Shown piece by piece: positions 25,250-38,300 of a stretch of 64,000 nt of DNA; position 1 is the first letter of the stretch; each line of letters opens with the position of its first letter. The DNA comes from Melieria omissa (lineage: Eukaryota; Arthropoda; Insecta; Diptera; Ulidiidae). The DNA is taken from contig OZ020267.1 in NCBI GenBank assembly GCA_963971225.1, forward strand, positions 49,423,993-49,487,992. The letters are read 5' to 3'. The notes below the pieces were generated by a model. It saw only the letters and a list, made by a program, of their open reading frames with translations, ran no database searches and was not told where the DNA came from. A program made the translations under genes and the position numbers.

Positions 25250-25518
25250 GATCGATGATATCTAAATTGAAAGAAAACGCCAAATTAAAGAGTTATCCAA
25301 TTTTTCTGCTTCTTCTTCCTTTACTATGTCAAGATATACGATTAAAAAATTGTGTATACTTTCTTCTTTAAACTTAAATATTCAGTTTATTAATTTCGTA
25401 TTTTTCCAACAACTTCAAACTATTCTAAGGACCAATAAAAAATGTGTTCCTGAAACCATAGAGGGTTCAGACGTCCACAAAGTAGCATGTTGCCATATGG
25501 CAACAAGATAGCGAAAGG
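25250..25518 (-). mobile_element. partial TTAA-type MITE, P3 family
   Basis: This stretch is the reverse complement of the left part of the element at 56683-56957. The two share the GGTATCTAAATTGAA-like inner part, the GAAGAAGAAGCAG region and the terminal TAGCGAAAGG. It carries the palindrome GTTGCCATATGGCAAC at 25489-25504 close to the terminus. The inner end stops near the LINE remnant, so the copy is truncated. It has no coding capacity. Confidence 0.75.
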
Positions 25519-25750
25519 TATAAATAAATGGAAAACAGTTATATTATCTAATTTCAAAAATAGAACCACTTTTTGCTTTCATTCTCCCTCCAATTCAAAA
25601 CAATTACCAAAAGAATGTCACAATTTATTATTGCGATGTTTTTAAATGTTCCACAATGACACAATTTCATTCGGAAAGTTTTCATCAATTTCTTACAAAC
25701 ATTCAAGTTTACTAGAGACCGGAGCATGCATCTTTTTTTACAGAACTTAC

Positions 25751-26193
25751 TTAACCCATTGCTGCCGGATGCTACCCATACGATTTTGATAAAATTGCAT
25801 ACACGACCTGGAAGTGACCCAAAATGATCAGAAACAATTTTCAAAATTTCAGCTTTATATCTCTGCACGTTGCTGAGATATTCATTAGGTATTTTGTACC
25901 CATTACGCAGCAACGGTAGCTTTTTCCATACTTTGTGAAGTGATCAGCTAAACACGTGAACGAAAGTTTTATTTTTTACAGGTGAGTTAGGAGGCAGATT
26001 TTTATTAAGTTCTAAGGCCACTACGTTTCGAAAAATTTTAGGGTGACCTTCACTAGGTTGAGGTAGTTCCATCTTTACCCTAACTATCCCTATCAATGGT
26101 TTTGAAATATCTCAAACATTGACTTTTTTGTGATTTAAAAAAAAAATAAATTTTCATGGGTAAAATTCTACCCATTAGGCAGCAATGGGTTAA
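25751..26193. mobile_element. piggyBac-like MITE with TTAA flanks (P2)
   Basis: TTAA at 25751-25754 and 26190-26193 flanks a 12-bp perfect inverted repeat, CCCATTGCTGCC. The 435-bp interior repeats related text (TACCCATTACGCAGCAACGG at about 25897-25916). There is no transposase. The minus-strand frame at 25554-25913 overlaps the left end and is not a gene. Confidence 0.78.
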
Positions 26194-28680
26194 TAAGTAT
26201 AACTTCCTTATTTTGTGTTCTAAGTATGTTTTCTCAAATACTTAAATAAAATGCCCAAGGTTCGAGCATCAATGATTCAGTGTCGACAGATAGACACATT
26301 ACAGTTTTAATAATATCCAAAGTGAGAATTTTTGTTAATAATGCACGCTTTACAAAAACGCATAGCGATAAAATTTGAGCCAAATTGCAGTTCATACTGT
26401 GAGTTATTGCTAAACAAGGACGAAATACGCTTGTGTGCTTTTATTAACTGTGAATGCATAAAACATTTGATGGGCAAATTAAAAACATTCCCTCGGGCGC
26501 TCCAATTGAAACCAGCTCTGCAGGACCATGCGCCCGGCCGATGATACGCTGAACCCACGGGATCGCTCAATGAAGTACGTGCATTTTCAATTACAATAAA
26601 GTTGTAAAAGAAAAGTTGGGCAAACTTTTACTGAGGCAATTACGTTTGCACTGAGTTAATTTTCGTGTAATTTGTGCCGCTTAAGGTGCGGTAGACGAGC
26701 GGCAGCGCCGCGTGGCAGCGGTAACCGGGAAGCGGCAATTCTAAATTCGAAAGAATTCAACTTGGTGCGCCACAAGCACGAAAGCACTTTGCGCAAGTAT
26801 TGGGACAAGTGATGTCTCTGAGTGTTTTGGCGTTCGATTGCCCGACGGTGAATCGCGCGCCAATCTAAACTTGTGCTGCAGCAATTAACGCCGCACTGCT
26901 GCGCGTAGTTGGCCAGCAGTCACATAGCCGCAGCGCCAGACAGCCAGAAAACTCTCTGCGGCACGCCTGGCTGCCAAAATATTTCGGAGCAATCACTTAC
27001 GGTATGAGCCCGCATCAATTGGTGTGTGACCCCAGCAACACGTCGGCCAGCCACGTCTCGTTCAGCCCATTTATTTCACTTTCAAGGACGTTTCATTGAA
27101 TTAACTCAACTACCGTGCGGCAAGCTGTCAGTCTGACGCCGGCCAAGTCCGTCCATGAACGCCAATTGTGTCGCTAAGTGTTGGCTCCTACACACTCAGG
27201 GCGATTCTGTACCGGGCTGCGGCCTTCGCACCTCCAGGCCAGACAGGATGCTGCACACTATTTGCTTCGTTATCCCGCTCAAATGAATTCGCACTTGAGT
27301 ACCGCCCCCAGGGCCATCAGCCAGGGAGCGGCATATCGGCACTTTACGACAAACTAAATACTGTGCCCAGGAAGCCATTATCCACGGAATCATAATCCAC
27401 CACACCCACTTCAACCAGTCCGCTGTGCATGCGTCCCGTTTATCGATGTTGTTGTGTCTCGCAGGACATTGTCATAATTAGCTTCCTGCAGCCGCCGAAA
27501 CTGAACGCGGACAAGCTCCGCGTTGTGTACCAACTTCTCCGCCTGCTGTGCGGAGAAGTTGAACGTGCTGAGCCTGCAGATAAAAATGAAACGAAACCAA
27601 TAACTTTTAGTTTCTGCTAGCTGAAGCCGCGGCATCTCGCCGTCTGGCCTGCTTTGCTCCTGAGTTGTTTGCTGACTGGCAGAATGGCCTAATTCCGCTG
27701 GCAGGTTCCTGTGCCTGTGTGCGCGTGGTGATTTATATTAAAAATTAAGATTTACTATGTTTTCCTTGTTTTGTTTATACTTCGAGTGGCAAAAGTCTGT
27801 TTATGGCAGCTGCGAAATGCAAATGCTATGATAAGATAGAAATCTTTAATATATGGTAGAAATACGTTCGTAATTTTTCTTTTTCAATTTCGGCGCAAGC
27901 TTAAAGTTGCAAGTGAAACGAGGATAATACATTTTCCCCATAAATCAATGGCTGGAGAAGAGAATGTTGACGTGTAAGAAATGCAGAAAGTCAGGTACGG
28001 CCCCATTTTTAGCTTTAAAAAACTTAAAAAAACCGAAATCACTAAACTTTGTGATGATATTAAAAACCGCTTATATTGTGTTCTTTACGATGTGGTTCAA
28101 ATTTAGTTTACCAACCTCTAATTTTTCGTGTCTGGTACACTGATTAAAGCTGATTAGTGCATTGAACTGCGACGTTCAACAGCAGATTCGATCCGCAGAA
28201 CCACATATACAAAAAAGGCAGCTCACAAACACTGCACATCTTTTTTGAAATCGCGCGAACTTCGCAGGAATCTACACCTATACAAATAAATATTTGTTCT
28301 TACTAACTGACTGATTCATCATCGCTTGAACTGTGCATACATTTTGGACGATTTACTTGACTGATTGACTTTAAAATTGCTCCTATTTTTCATTTCATTT
28401 TTGAAAATTAAAAACAAAGGAACATTTTGAAAAAGAAACAGCAATTTAAATTAAAAATAAAGGCAACCATTTTTAGTAATTGTATCAATATCTGACGAGC
28501 CAACAAAGGGTTAAGATAACCGTGATTTATTGGCCCAATTGACATCCCTCGTTTTCAGTTTTGAGATGAACAGCTGACTGGGTTTGAACAACTGAAAGTT
28601 TGTTTAGAAAGTACTCGTATCTGAAACCGAGTAAAAATTATTTCAATGAAATCATAAAATTCATGCGTGCAAAGCCGCCG
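26194..28680. other. non-coding block, no gene seen
   Basis: GC-richer unique-looking DNA at 26.6-27.7 kb, with overlapping short frames on both strands but no domain or splice model. AT-rich DNA follows. At 28160-28205 TTAGTGCATTGAACTGCGA and AGATTCGATCC resemble tRNA boxes A and B, perhaps a decayed SINE head, but no fold or duplication could be shown. Confidence 0.35.
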
Positions 28681-28689
28681 GGCTCTGCT

Positions 28690-29100
28690 AGAACTCAATC
28701 AGTTCAGACATGGTGGTAAACATAAAACTTTCGTGTCGGGCTATTGAACACAGATTTATATTTGACAAAGAGGAGGCGGGTATCGATCTAGTTTTTCATA
28801 GGTTATACCTCAGTTTGACGCAACGCGAAAATCAGGTCCATCACTCCAAAGTCCCATGCGCTGAACAAGACTTTGTATGCCATGGCAATAAGAATGATGC
28901 TCTAGGACTTCTCACAGATCATCGACTCACGTTTCTTCGGCAATGGAAAACGACAATGATGAAATTCCCAATGTAGTCGAGCCATAATGTGCAGAAGAAC
29001 TAAAGCTTTCACTCTATAAAACCCTTGGAATCATTCTTGAATAGCTCAGCAGGCCCGGCGGACTTCGCGATGGCTATGCACTCGTCGGCGATTAGTATGA
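28690..29100 (-). pseudogene. LINE reverse-transcriptase fragment, decayed
   Basis: On the minus strand, scattered pieces of a LINE RT can be read: KSAGPAELFKND (about 29080-29040, RT block near AAGPDGLPAELF), MDLIFALRQTE (about 28840-28805), and IDTRLLFVKYKSVFNSPTRK (about 28785-28725). The last corresponds to the block usually written IDTHHLFVDYKAAFDSPTR, in which the catalytic Asp has become Lys or Asn. Frameshifts and stops separate the pieces. The plus-strand open frame 28710-28976 is the antisense shadow of this remnant. Confidence 0.7.
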
Positions 29101-32100
29101 TTTGATGCTCCGAACTTGAGGACTTCGGCTAAACACTTCAAACTGTTGACGAATTCCCCTTGTCCCGGTGCACCTTGAGTTTCTCACACATTCCTCCCGC
29201 TTAAATAATTTTACCTCATTACAAACTACATACAGAAATTTGCGCCTTCAATCTGAGCCCTTGAACTGTTGTATAACTTCGGGTAAACAATTAAAACTCT
29301 GAATAACTGATATAATTTCCAACTATTCAAACCAGCCAAAGTGCCATCTATGTACATAATTGACGTTTATTGATTTTGTTATGCTTATTCACAAAGTCCG
29401 CTGATTTGCACACATGCTCAGCAATTCTGAACTTTGGTCTCTCATAAAAATAAATCAGTGCGCAACTCAAAAATCGAAATTGTGCAAAATATTTTGCGCA
29501 AATCTTGGGATTTATTGCAAATGTAAGCAATGCAATGCAATACGTGGCTCCTGCCCATTTTGTGTACATACATACATTCATATATATATGCATATGTACA
29601 AAAGTATCAGCATACAAATTTTAGCTGAGTGGCTACTGTCCCCATGCAAGTTGACTATTGCCGATATGTAAATATTGGCAAATGCAGCGCTTTGAAGGGC
29701 CATGCAATGCGTTTGCATTTATCGTGGCAACAAATAAGTGGAATCGATGTGATTCGAAACTGTGCTATTTTCCTTTATATCATTTTAAAATGCCGATTAT
29801 TTATTCCGTTAGAGTTCGCAATAGCAGATATACTCTTATATGCAGATACCTAAATCTAACCGAAAGCAACAGCAAAATTGAATGAAAATATATTTCGTCA
29901 AAGTTCGATACGTAAGTGTGTGTGTGTGTTTAATTTTCGGGATCGAGAGAGTCGAACAATTCCGTCTCAATCCTGACAGACATATGTACATATTTCTCGG
30001 ACACGGCACTGTGCCAGCAAGTGCTCTGACAAATACTCTATGAAATATCATATTTACATTGTCAATTGGCTATGGTTTATATCCAACTGAAAAATACTGC
30101 AAGCTCGTACATCGAGAGCGTACTTTCAGTTGTAATTCTTTGAATTCTTTTCTGGTAGGTGGTAAAATAAAAAGTCAATCCACCAGGCTGAATTGTTGAG
30201 TAGTTCACAACAAGACCAATGCAACACAGTTAAAATATGTCAACCATAGGGGTCAATTTGTATTTACCTACTAGCAGGGCTCCGCGGCTTTGCACTCAAG
30301 TTTGAAGTCAATGTTCTTCTTAACCCTTTGTTGATCCCGTTAGTTTTTATTAAAACAAAAATACTTATCGAATTATTTCTCATTTGAAGTGCTTTCACAA
30401 CATTTAGGTCAATTAACGTATTAAGTAATGTTTCCCCGTACAAACTCTTAACTCATCGTTCACCCCGTCAGTTTTTTATTTTTGAAAAATAAAAAACACG
30501 TTTCGAATTATTTCTCACTAGTTTTTTCGCAGTCTTTCCGTATAAGAACCTTAACCCTTAGTTCATCCTGTTCTATTTTGATTTTCGAAAAATTGAAAAA
30601 TACTTGATGTTTTAAAAGTTTCGGGAAGGGGCATTAAGCCGCCGTCTTTAAACTTAATTAAAAAAAAAAAAAAAAAAAACTAGAACATTCCGGGAAAAAT
30701 CCCTTGGCACTTTTTCATCTACTGAGGTCCTCTATCGAATGAGATGGGTTTGACCTTGTCCCTTTTTTTCAGTGTTGCACTGTGTAACTCAGTCAGTCAG
30801 GATAAACAATTATCTATGTGCACATAAATAAAAATATTGGCGATATTCACGACCTACGAAAATTGCAATGGCGAATAAATAAACTGAGCTTAAAGGGAAT
30901 ATTTTGTATTCGTTTATGGTTTCCATTGAAATCAGGTGACAGAAAAAATATTAAATTGATTGATTAAATGAGTGAGATACAACAAATATCTTCATTCAAG
31001 TGAACTAAGATACAATCAATACATGGTGTTTGTTTGGTGAAATCTTTCAATGTTTACAGTTGATACGAATTGTGTGTGAATTTTTACGGTTGTAATGGCT
31101 GCGGTTTTATTGGTCAAGAAAAAAGTCTTTCAAAATTGCCAAATAACGCAATCTGGAAACTAATGTTACACGAAAAAATAATAATAACAAATGTTAAGCA
31201 TTTCGACTTTTGCCCAGCAAAACTCAAACCTGAATAATATAGTCGCACTCACCTGAAACGTCAGAAAAACAAGCAGTCATAGCTATTGAGCATTTACCAC
31301 AAAATTATTCTAATATTAATTAATTATTAAATTGTACCTTGGAATATTAAAAAGTTATGGAATAAATTCAAGTGAACTAAAGACCCTCACCGCTAACGTT
31401 CCTTCCTTTATAACGTTCCTTCCTTACATATACTGCGTCGGTTTACACTGACAACATAAGAATCATATTTAAGCATTTTTGTTTTTCTTATGTAACGAAC
31501 AAATGTCAGCGATAAAGTTAGAACGGCACGCGCCATTTCCATCGTATTTGGTCATGACGAATTTTGTATCCCAATGCATGCTGAGAAATTATCAGTAGAT
31601 ACATATGTATTTCCTTCTGCGAGCCGACGTGAGCCACAGAGCGCAATGTGCTCACGACGCGTGATAACCGAATGCACTTTTCCAAAATTGCAAAACAACA
31701 AATCAAAATTCCATTTATTAACCGCAACAGAAGACAGCATGTGTGGCCGGCGCCGAGAGTACGTGCAGTCAGTCACCAGTGAGCCAGGCCCCGGTGCTCG
31801 GATGCACAAGTGCATTTTCAATGCATAACGCACCCGGCGGAGCACCGACGCTGGAACAAACTAGACGCAGTAGGTGGAGTCGGAGTTTTCCATCGAGGGG
31901 CTTGCAAGCGATTCGCAGACCACAACTGTCTTCCTTTGCATTTGTTGTTTTTGCGGCTGCCGCATATGTTCATTCTTTTCGCTTCGGTGTTGCGAATGCT
32001 GGCAGTGAAAATGGAGGCAGCAGGCCAGCTAATACCAAGCAGCAACAATAGCAACGACAACTGCGGTAGCTACTTTACGCCACGTCTCGTCTGCATGCAA

Positions 32101-33221
32101 ATCACGTAGCCACCGATGCCCACGAAAGCTGCCCCAAACGTCGCATTTGGTCTCACTTCAGCTGTGGAAGGTCTTTTCGGAGATGTCGCAATGCTGTTTT
32201 GTTTTTCTTTTCCTAACGTGTGTTTGTGTTTGCATCTACTTGTGCCCTGCCTTCACGCACTGGGACATTTATCTTCGAGGGCGAACTGTGTTGCGGTACT
32301 TCGATCGAGCCGCTTTTAATTGGTTTGCTTTGAGTTCCCCTGTTGACACAAACTGCTGGGCACACGGACTGTGTGTGTACATTGTCCACTCTGCACGGGG
32401 CCACGGAGCAATGCAACAAGACGGACGAAATGAATAGAAATTGCTGGCTGCAGAAGCAAAAATTTCCAAATTAAATTTCATTTTCCAAAGCAACGGGCCA
32501 CCCACTTTATTTCATGTGGAGCTCAATATCGAAATCACTGGGTTATTGATTGTCGAACGGCAGTGTCGCTGTTGAAAAACGATAGACTCCCGAGCTCGCT
32601 TTTTGTTTTCCGAGTTCACTCACCACTTTTATTATTAGACGAATCATATTTAATTGGCGCTATTCACACGCATCCATGCACACACCCACATTTGTGTGTG
32701 TGTGTGTTTGTATGTGTGGATGGCGGTGTGCTTACAATTTGCAAAGGGCTGAAATTGATTGGAAAACTTAATTCCATTTCGCACTCTGGACGAGCATATT
32801 ACATGTGTACAGTACACGGTCGATGTGAACCTTTCATGCAAATGCAAATAAATCACGTGAGCAGAACTGCTCAATCATTCAGTGGTTTTGTTGAATTTGT
32901 AACAAACCAATAATCCCTTTCGCCGTACTCAATGCGAGTGCGGGGACGAGTCAATAATACACTAATATTTCCAGTAAATACATCAACCAAATCACTAAAT
33001 GTTCAATCAAATCAATGAACAATTTTTAGGAACCAGTTTTTGCCTTTTTTTGAGGAATTCTCGAAAAAACAAAACCAGTAAAAAAAAAGTAGATCGAAAG
33101 CCCAATTTCCAACTGATACGACATCCAGTCCTCTACAGTCATATATTCTTGGTCTCCATTTTGTGAGATTTTACTAAAAGATGTGAACTTACTATGTTTA
33201 TTACCACGTTCAGCATTCCAA
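29101..33221. other. non-coding block
   Basis: No gene recognised. It includes a degenerate tandem repeat at 30319-30600, a 20-nt poly(A) run at about 30661-30680, GC-richer DNA at 31.5-32.9 kb with overlapping short frames, and a GT microsatellite at about 32694-32708. Confidence 0.35.
30319..30610. repeat. three degenerate tandem units beginning CTTAACCCTTTGTTGATCCC
   Basis: Units start near 30319, 30447 and 30550 (CTTAACCCTTTGTTGATCCC; CTTAACTCATCGTTCACCCC; CTTAACCCTTAGTTCATCCT). Each is followed by TTTTTATT-rich text and, in the first two, TCGAATTATTTCTCA. Period is about 100-130 bp. An inverted relative ending AACAAAGGGTTAAG lies at about 28500. Confidence 0.55.
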
Positions 33222-33290
33222 GTCATATCGATAGTCATATCGATAAAAGTCATATCGATAAAAGTCATATCGATAAAAGTCATATCGATA
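33221..33290. repeat. 15-bp tandem array with five TATCGATA sites
   Basis: The unit AGTCATATCGATAAA is repeated almost perfectly. The palindrome TATCGATA occurs at 33226, 33238, 33253, 33268 and 33283 (spacing 12, 15, 15, 15). TATCGATA is the known DRE bound by DREF, and CGATA is the BEAF-32 core in Drosophila. No promoter or gene is evident next to it, so it may be a plain minisatellite or a boundary/promoter-type element. Confidence 0.9.
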
Positions 33291-34156
33291 AACGTTGCGA
33301 GTCACTTGAAAGCGTGGAAATTTTATATATTTGGTAACGTATTGAGAGATAGTGCCTCGACTCAAGTTATCTAAGAAATATGGTGTATGGAAACGATTTT
33401 CGAAATTTAGTAAAGTTCCTTCATTGCATCGATTTTTTCGAAATCATTCAAATGTGATCAACTTGTGATGGACCTGATGACTTTCCATGCACAAATTCTG
33501 ACTAAATCTCCATAACTAAACCTACACAGTCCCAGTTTTAAATTAAAATAACACAACTTTCTAGTAAGCTAAACAAAACCCCATTTTGTAGCAGTTTCAA
33601 ATTTTAATTTCAAAATCAAATATCAATGTCAATCAAATCAATATCAAACTTAAAAAAATAATAAAATAAAAGTTATTTTTTAACTTTTTCCGCCCAAACA
33701 AATAAAAGTCAGAAAATACAGACAAAAATGAAAAAATTTGTTCACACTGGAAAAAATCCATATGGGCGTGAAACTAGAGACCAAACATAGTAATACTGCG
33801 TACTCAGTTTTTCATTTCTATATCCTTTGTCCTTTTAAAAGGGCTTCAAAATTTTGAAGGGGATAAAAAATAAAAAAAAATATAAAAAATACTTAACCTC
33901 GTTAGAATACGGCGATATGTATCCAAATAACTCTTGTTGCATTTTGGCAATATTGATGCCTGGAGCGTTGCTATCATGGCTTGTCAAAGTATTCAGTGGA
34001 AGCTTTGGGCGGATTACGCTCGATTTGTTCTAAAAACTTGCCATTATCACTTGTATAGTAGTGCTTACACGAATAATATCTACTTACAGTACATTCATAT
34101 ATATTTTGGTAGCATAGACGGAAAGGAGAAATTGCAATGTTGACGTCTTTCCCTCA
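33291..34156. other. AT-rich non-coding DNA
   Basis: No gene or repeat structure identified. Confidence 0.45.
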
Positions 34157-34333
34157 GCATCAAACTTCTCGACATGAAGAGAGACCTAACTCTATTTTGG
34201 CAACAGTTAACAACAACAAAATATACTGAGCTTTTGCTTATTGCTAGGTAGATGCATTGTGCACAGTATTAACACATAAACCTGAAAATTAAAAATTTTG
34301 AGTTATGTCACTTTTGAAGTGGGTGTGCAATAT
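34157..34333 (-). mobile_element. TA-flanked MITE, family X copy 4 (truncated)
   Basis: The reverse complement of the left end of family X, from the GCATCAAACTTC junction to the terminal GTGTGCAATAT. It carries the same extra segment (GAAGAGAGACCTAACT on this strand) as copy 3 at 38.6 kb. The rest of the element is missing. Confidence 0.82.
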
Positions 34334-34574
34334 GTAGGACAATGTTTGTATGGTGGTACCCAGGAAATCTAGTTGAAATCGAATTTCGTCCCTTTCAAAA
34401 TCTAATAAAAATCACACCGTTCAAGTCAATCACGTAGCACGTCAGCAGTGAGGGGAAGGGGTCTACAATTGTAATTTCAAATTCGTATGGGAACTTTTCA
34501 TATTTGCAAATCTTGCATCATATTCAAGGCATTTTCACAGCTCATGATGGTTTGTGCTTACTTCATTTTAAATA

Positions 34575-35323
34575 TCAGGTGTACAACTTTGCTTCCGCCG
34601 TTTTCCGATAGGTGGCTGTACCGGCTGAGGCTGGTTGAAATGCATAGATGGTAATGCCTTTAAAGTGAGTGTGGACAGTGCCTAACGAATTGTCATCGCC
34701 GTTTCAGTGACAGTTGTTCTTGTTTTCGTATTATTCACGCTTGAAAATGTCCGTTTATGTGCCCAATTCTCGCCATTTGCGGGAAGTTTTACTTTTCTGT
34801 TACAATTCGAAAAAAAATGCAGCTGAAGCGCATCGAATGCTCTCAGAAACTTACGGTGATGCTGCTCTGAGTGAAAGAACGTCGGGAGTGGTTTCAACGT
34901 TTTAAAAATGGTGATTTCGTGGTGAGTGAAAATGGTGAGTCATCCTCCAACACGACAATGCTCGGCCTCACGTCGCAAAAGTGGTCAAAAAGTACCTGGA
35001 AACGCTGAAATGGGAAGTCTTGCCCCACCCGCCGTATTCCCCAGATGTCGCCCCTTCTGACTTCCACCTATTCCGTTCGATGGCACACGGCCTGGCAGAT
35101 CAACATTTTCAATCCTTCGAAGAATTGGAAAAATGGATTGCTTCATGGATAGCGTCAAAAGAGGACTCCTTTTTTCGAGCCGGGATCCGAAAATTGCCGG
35201 AAAGATTGGAGAAAGTTGTCGCTAGCGACGGACAATACTTTGAATAATACATCTGTAAGCACTTTTTCGCAATAAAGCTTTTAATTTTGGAAAAAAACGG
35301 CGGAAGCAAAGTTGTACACCTGA
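34575..35323 (+). mobile_element. mariner element copy B, same family as copy A
   Basis: TIRs identical in start to copy A (TCAGGTGTACAACTTTGCTT), flanked by TA at 34573-34574 and 35324-35325. The transposase N-terminus is open from MSVYVPN at about 34747, but a 2-bp loss after SERT (relative to copy A) shifts the frame and it stops near 34905. A large deletion then joins it to the C-terminal third, 34981-35247, containing LPHPPYSPDVAPSDFHLF and ending GQYFE. The deletion differs from that of copy A and also removes the second catalytic Asp region in frame, although the DNA for DNARPH is still visible near 34955. It is non-autonomous, with intact ends. Confidence 0.93.
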
Positions 35324-35325
35324 TA

Positions 35326-38300
35326 ACTTTTAATAATCATTTATATCGTATTTTCATATCGTATTTGAATTAAAAGCAACAAAACGTCGATTTCCTATTC
35401 TTTAAGGAAATATCGCTTTTCTGAGTACAAAGCACTTTATTTAGCACAATAAGGACTTTATGGCTACTTTGGCCAAATCCAACAGTCAAATACACCAGAG
35501 TACCTCACTTCTTTATGTCCGCATGAAAAAAGTGTACTGTGGCTCTCCAGAGTGAAGCAAAAGAAGCGATTCTGACTGTTTTGCGTTTGAATTGAGGTAA
35601 AATGCTCAACTCCAACAAGCAGCAACTTCAATAAACGCAGACGCCACGTCATGTTGACGCAGACTGTCATTGAAAGCCGAACACCTCATCGCATACGCAA
35701 TTAATAAAGTCGTCGTGCTCAGTCCGGGGCTGGTCCGCAGCGCATTGGCTGTGCTGGAGCTGGCAAGGGTGAGCGGCAGATATTCAATTTTTCAATTTAT
35801 TTCTTATGACGGACGTGCGGATATGGATTTGCAACCCAAATCAAACGTGTCGAACAGAGAAATAGATAAAAGTTTCGCAGTCAACATGCACTTGTACACA
35901 CTCACACCTTCACGGAGTGCGTGTGTGTATGTGCGTGAATTCCGCTGTGAATTGCGAATGGGGAAGCTAGAAATTCTTGAAATCGTTTCCGCAGACATCA
36001 GACCGTCTGTAATAGAACAGGCAGTCGACTCGACTAGACACCGACAAGCGAGTGCGATGTCCTTAGTGCAGAAGCTAAGCCTCTGCTACCAGCATGCCGA
36101 ACACGAAACGCGATGAGTATTGTGTCAATATGTTTGCACAATTGTATTGGCGACGATGCGTGTGCCACGCCGCTGTAAACGTCGTAAACGTGGGACTGTT
36201 ATTGTTGAGGTACGTGTCAATAGCTGCTCTCGATTGATCGGCGAGTGACAGACGTGGCTGACAATCGATATGGGACGCCGTGTGGCGTTGCGAATTTCAT
36301 TTGGAGCACAATTTTATTCATGCCACTTTGTATGTATGTGTGTGCTCATACACGCAATCGAAAACAATATGGCAGTAATATACAAATCCATGCATGCGAA
36401 AGCACAGCTGCGCGCACGCATTCACACACAAACATACATGAGTCGTTGCGAAGGGAATAATACTTTCGAAAGTCAATTTTGGATCCGTCGACGGAAGAGA
36501 CACACGAACTGCACAGTTGTGTCACTTAGCCAAGCAACACACCAGCGTTCTTGCGAGGACTGCGAACGTTGGCTCCTAATGAACAATTTTCGCAGCCAAA
36601 GCCATTAATGCTTTTGACGCTCTGATAATAATTGCAAGCAAGCGCCCAATGCATTTGGCGCGGAATGTCGTTGCAGCGCTTCTTGGGCACTCAGCGCTGA
36701 GGTTCCCTGCCGCTCTGTTCTCTCGGGCGCTGCGCCATTCACTTCGGCAACTTTTTTAATTAACAAAACGTAAGCGAAGCGAAAAATATCTTGGATACTT
36801 TTTCATTAAAAAATGTTTCAACATCAAAGCGCACTGAAGTTTGTGTATTGGAAATGCATTCTTGCCTCTGTTGCCTTTGCATTGTCCCCCGCTGCATTTT
36901 TCCGGTTGCACTCTCCTTGCCGATGCGCCTAGTTGCGCTTATTTTCCGACTCTACAAAGCACATTTGCTGTTTCTTGTTACCGTGCAAAGGCGCGCGATT
37001 TAATGCCGAAATCAGTAAGACGGCGTGCTCCAATTACTGTATCCGAAATGAGAAAATGTGCGCGAGTCAGGCAAAGAACTTGCACGTGGAACGGTTTCGA
37101 ATTGCAACTGCCATGGTGAACGGAAATGGCCAGGAACGGGGCTGAAGCGGTGGAATGTAGCCTTGTTTAGTTAGTTTGGCTGAAACGAATTTCGTCGCAA
37201 AGTATTTATGATGAAACACAGGTAACATTTCAAGAGAGCATCTACCTGCACGTCCGCGCGCTCCTTCGTCAAATAAACCACGTGTACTAAGTTTATTACT
37301 AGTCCCGGTGGGCGGGACTCGATAGGAACTAGTAACAGTAATTGATTGATTGATTATTGATTATTTTTTTATTTCTATTTAGTGCGCGCAACGGATGTGA
37401 GATGAACATAAAATTAGCCAAAAAAAACGACCACAATGTTTTTATTTATGTGTTTGATATACAAGTTTATACAAGTCCTAACCACTATTAATTCGTAATA
37501 TAATCGTTGGATAACTATAAATAATTTTCTATAATTTTTATATAAATATTTATAACTGTATTGATTCATATAAATAATAATAAGTAAGAGCAGATATTTG
37601 TGGTTGAAGTTAATAATTGTTAATTTATTATATAGGACGTAAAACGTGCTTGACAATGCTCGACCAAGCTCATATGATTTAGAATGCTTTGTTATGGAGA
37701 AATTGTTTATGACTGCTCAAGAACTGCATAAGCATGTTATTTTGCTGTAAAGTTAATTAAAGATTATGGTCCTAAATCGTTCCCGAAAGTTTACACTGAA
37801 AGAAGAAATCGGGAATCATAATACATGGTTCAGCGGTTTTTTTTTGCGTACTAGATGACGGTGAACTTCGTGCCAGCTATGTTAAAATTAAGTCGGTTGT
37901 AACTCTTCATAAGGGATTATTAATTCTAAACAACCTTCCAACTCCAATTTATTGAGACTGATAACATTGGTCGCATCGTGTACGATTCAGTTGAACTTTC
38001 CTTGAGGACTTTACGTTATTTAAATCTTCGAACTAAGTCCAAGTATTCGAAAATTGCAATCAAATTTGCTTAAACCATCTCTATTCTTAAAATCCACTAC
38101 CTTTGAATGACAATTACACAGAATCGCACGAAATAAATAACAGTTGTCAAGCAAAAAGTAAGTAAAAGGTAATCGGAAGTGACAATCCAATCCCAAAAAT
38201 ACCAATTTCGATTTGGTACGAAGGGGACATCTAAATAGAAAGCTCGTACCGAGTACGATTCATATGCGATTTATAGTTCCAAAGTTATCAGCAAATATGT

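Noticed and set aside
28160..28205. tRNA gene or SINE head
   Set aside because: Box-like strings exist but no cloverleaf, no tail and no target duplication could be seen.
33221..33290. CRISPR-like regular repeats
   Set aside because: Units are contiguous 15-mers without unique spacers, in a eukaryotic sequence.
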